Part shown: positions 58,587 to 59,690 of the stretch, piece by piece | How the letters are laid out: the number at the start of each line of letters is the position of its first letter | How positions within the stretch are numbered: the first letter of the stretch is position 1 | Assembly (NCBI GenBank): GCA_023386495.1 | Contig: JAEWJS010000044.1 | Location: 1 to 59,690 of the forward strand | Length of the DNA stretch: 59,690 bases | Direction of reading: 5' to 3' | Source: Bacillota bacterium | GTDB lineage: Bacteria; Bacillota; Bacilli; Paenibacillales; Paenibacillaceae | Program-made: the position numbers and the translations under genes | The notes under the pieces: generated by a model | What the model was told of the DNA's origin: nothing | What the model saw: only the letters and a program-made list of their open reading frames with translations | Database searches by the model: none

Positions 58587-59264
58587 ATGTGCGGCAGATA
58601 TACCATTACGGTATCGCTGGAGGAATTGATGATGCGGTACATGATCGGCGTCACGAACGTCCCGTATCATCGGCCCAAGTACAACGTCGCGCCCGGCCAG
58701 ATGATCGCGGCGATCGTCAGCGACGGCAAGACGAACCGGCTCGGCGAGCTGAAGTGGGGATTGGTGCCGCCATGGGCGGAGGACGAGAAGATCGGCAATA
58801 AGATGCTGAATGCGCGCGCGGAGACGGCCGCGGAGAAGCCGGCCTTCCGCGGCCCGCTGCGGCGGAAGCGCTGCCTCATCCCGGCCGACGGCTTCTACGA
58901 ATGGCGCAAGGACGAGAACGGCAAGCAGCCGATGCGCATCGTCCTGAAGCAGGGCGGCCTGTTCAGCATGGCCGGTCTGTATGAGACGTGGGTCGCCCCG
59001 GACGGCAGGCGCGTGAACAGTTGCACGATCTTGACGACCGAGCCGAATGCCCTCATGGCGCCGATCCATAATCGGATGCCGGTCATCCTGCGAGCCGAGG
59101 ACGAAGCATTATGGCTCGACAGAAGCGTCGAGGAGCCCGCGAAGCTGCAGCATCTGTTCGCACCGTACCCGGACGATGCACTGGAGGCGTACCCGGTCGG
59201 ACAAGCTGTCGGCAGCGTCCGCCACGACGAGCCCAGCTGCATCGAGCCGCTGACGGGAGCGTAG
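58587..59264 (+). CDS. SRAP/HMCES-family abasic site protein (YedK-like)
   Basis: SOS response-associated peptidase family; members crosslink through Cys2 to abasic sites in single-stranded DNA and shield them. The 225-residue protein starts MCGRYT, so Cys2 is exposed after Met removal. Other family residues are YNVAPGQ, WGLVPPWA, NARAETAAEKPAFR (Asn/Glu), LIPADGFYEWRK (Glu) and NRMPVIL with a nearby His in PIHNRMP. AAGGAGG is 12 bases from the ATG. It lies 38 bases after cysC and may be cotranscribed. Confidence 0.94.
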   Translation: MCGRYTITVSLEELMMRYMIGVTNVPYHRPKYNVAPGQMIAAIVSDGKTNRLGELKWGLVPPWAEDEKIGNKMLNARAETAAEKPAFRGPLRRKRCLIPADGFYEWRKDENGKQPMRIVLKQGGLFSMAGLYETWVAPDGRRVNSCTILTTEPNALMAPIHNRMPVILRAEDEALWLDRSVEEPAKLQHLFAPYPDDALEAYPVGQAVGSVRHDEPSCIEPLTGA

Positions 59265-59289
59265 CCAGAGCCAGCGGCATGGCGGCTAT

Positions 59290-59532
59290 GCGCAATGCGG
59301 CCATACGGGCACGCGCCATGCTTCTATGCGGCCATGCGGGCACGCGCCATGCTGCCATGCGGCTATGTGGCCATGCGGGCACGCGCCATGCTTCCATGCT
59401 TCCATGCGGCTATGCGGCCATACGGGCACGCGCATGCTTCCATGCGGCTATGTGGCCATACGGGCACGCGCCATGCTTCCATGCGATGCGGGCACGCGCC
59501 ATGCGGGCACGCGCCATGCCTCTATGCGGCAG
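59290..59532. repeat. Irregular GC-rich minisatellite
   Basis: GGGCACGCGC occurs seven times (one copy carries a one-base deletion just after it), usually followed by CATGC. The copies are separated by spacers built from nonamer-like pieces GCCATGCGG, GCTATGTGG and TTCCATGCT. Spacing varies from 14 to about 47 bases. Several frames are open through it on both strands, but none has a ribosome binding site, so no gene is called. Confidence 0.85.
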
Positions 59533-59584
59533 TGCGGCACTCTTGTATTCTTGGCAGGATGGTCGGTCAGGAGCTCCAGGTCCA

Positions 59585-59690
59585 GTGCATAGAGAAACGA
59601 TTGCGCTATTAAGGATCATCGGTGCGCTAATTTTCGGCAGACGGCTCGTCTCCCCCGTCTTCTCCCGGCTTATTCGCTATTTATCGAACA
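59585..59690 (+). CDS. Possible start of a gene running off the right edge
   Basis: A GTG at 59585 opens a frame to the window end encoding a basic, hydrophobic start (HRETIALLRIIGALIFGRRL then VSPVFSRLIRYLSN). AGGAG lies 11 bases upstream, longer than ideal. It could be the N-terminus of a membrane protein. Only 35 codons are visible. Confidence 0.2.
   Translation, partial: MHRETIALLRIIGALIFGRRLVSPVFSRLIRYLSN

Larger units (their letters stand above)
59265..59690. other. Right-edge region with minisatellite
   Basis: After the SRAP stop, bases 59290-59532 are a minisatellite. The remaining 150 bases hold only a weak plus-strand frame start near 59585. Minus-strand frames at the edge are all closed by stops. 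Confidence 0.6.

Noticed and set aside
59083..59397. 104-codon minus-strand frame in and beside the minisatellite
   Set aside because: It is antisense to the SRAP gene at one end and pure repeat at the other, with no binding site.
59290..59532. CRISPR array
   Set aside because: Spacers are not unique and are built from the same short pieces; repeat spacing is irregular and no cas genes are present.

Overview
The window looks like a chromosomal segment from a GC-rich, endospore-forming Bacillota of the Paenibacillaceae (Paenibacillus or Cohnella-like). The grounds are the Bacillales housekeeping gene order, strong AGGAGG-type ribosome binding sites, a FapR operator, twin Bacillus-type LexA boxes, a TPP riboswitch, the sporulation gene ylbJ, and coding frames rich in GC at third positions. 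No rRNA, tRNA, CRISPR array, transposase or phage integrase is visible.

Region 1 (1-20510, almost all minus strand) is conserved core. It runs as a ribosome, secretion and lipid block: yceD, rpmF, fapR, plsX, fabH, fabD, fabG, acpP, fabF, rnc, smc, ftsY, ylxM, ffh, rpsP, khpA, rimM, trmD, rplS, lepB, rbgA, rnhB, and a truncated ylqG-like gene at the left edge. The fapR promoter carries a FapR box just after the -10, so the lipid block should respond to malonyl-CoA. ylxM-ffh has its own near-consensus promoter. Region 2 (20515-25272) holds tmcAL, ylbL, ylbJ, coaD and rsmD.

Region 3 (25273-34146) is accessory: a 31-residue membrane peptide, a 1292-residue secreted protein of cadherin-like domains whose stop codon overlaps the start of a TPR-glycosyltransferase, a lipoprotein, an APH(3')-like kinase, a very acidic low-complexity protein and a TatD-like hydrolase. 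Region 4 (34187-37409) is a TPP-riboswitch-controlled pyrimidine/thiamine-precursor ABC importer with an embedded thiamine-binding protein.

Region 5 (37510-44610) looks like a surface-decoration locus: a sugar epimerase, three glycosyltransferases, a methyltransferase, a DUF1796 putative cysteine peptidase and several small proteins, one of which resembles an exosporium-type protein. Region 6 (44711-46876) is a LexA-controlled Y-family polymerase with a YolD-like partner, followed by a palindrome-rich intergenic stretch.

Region 7 (47189-55329) is the most interesting part. It is a long minus-strand operon joining an SsuABC/NrtABC-type importer with two paralogous permeases to an APS-reductase/fumarate-reductase-like flavoprotein and a 2x[4Fe-4S] ferredoxin, plus an alpha/beta hydrolase and an MFS exporter. 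An operator-like inverted repeat and a terminator-like leader hairpin precede it. I infer an uncharacterised redox pathway for an imported organosulfur or similar anion. Region 8 (55417-59690) has a DUF2515 protein, a sulfotransferase divergent from an APS kinase (a possible PAPS-supply and sulfation pair), an HMCES/SRAP protein and a GC-rich minisatellite at the right edge.
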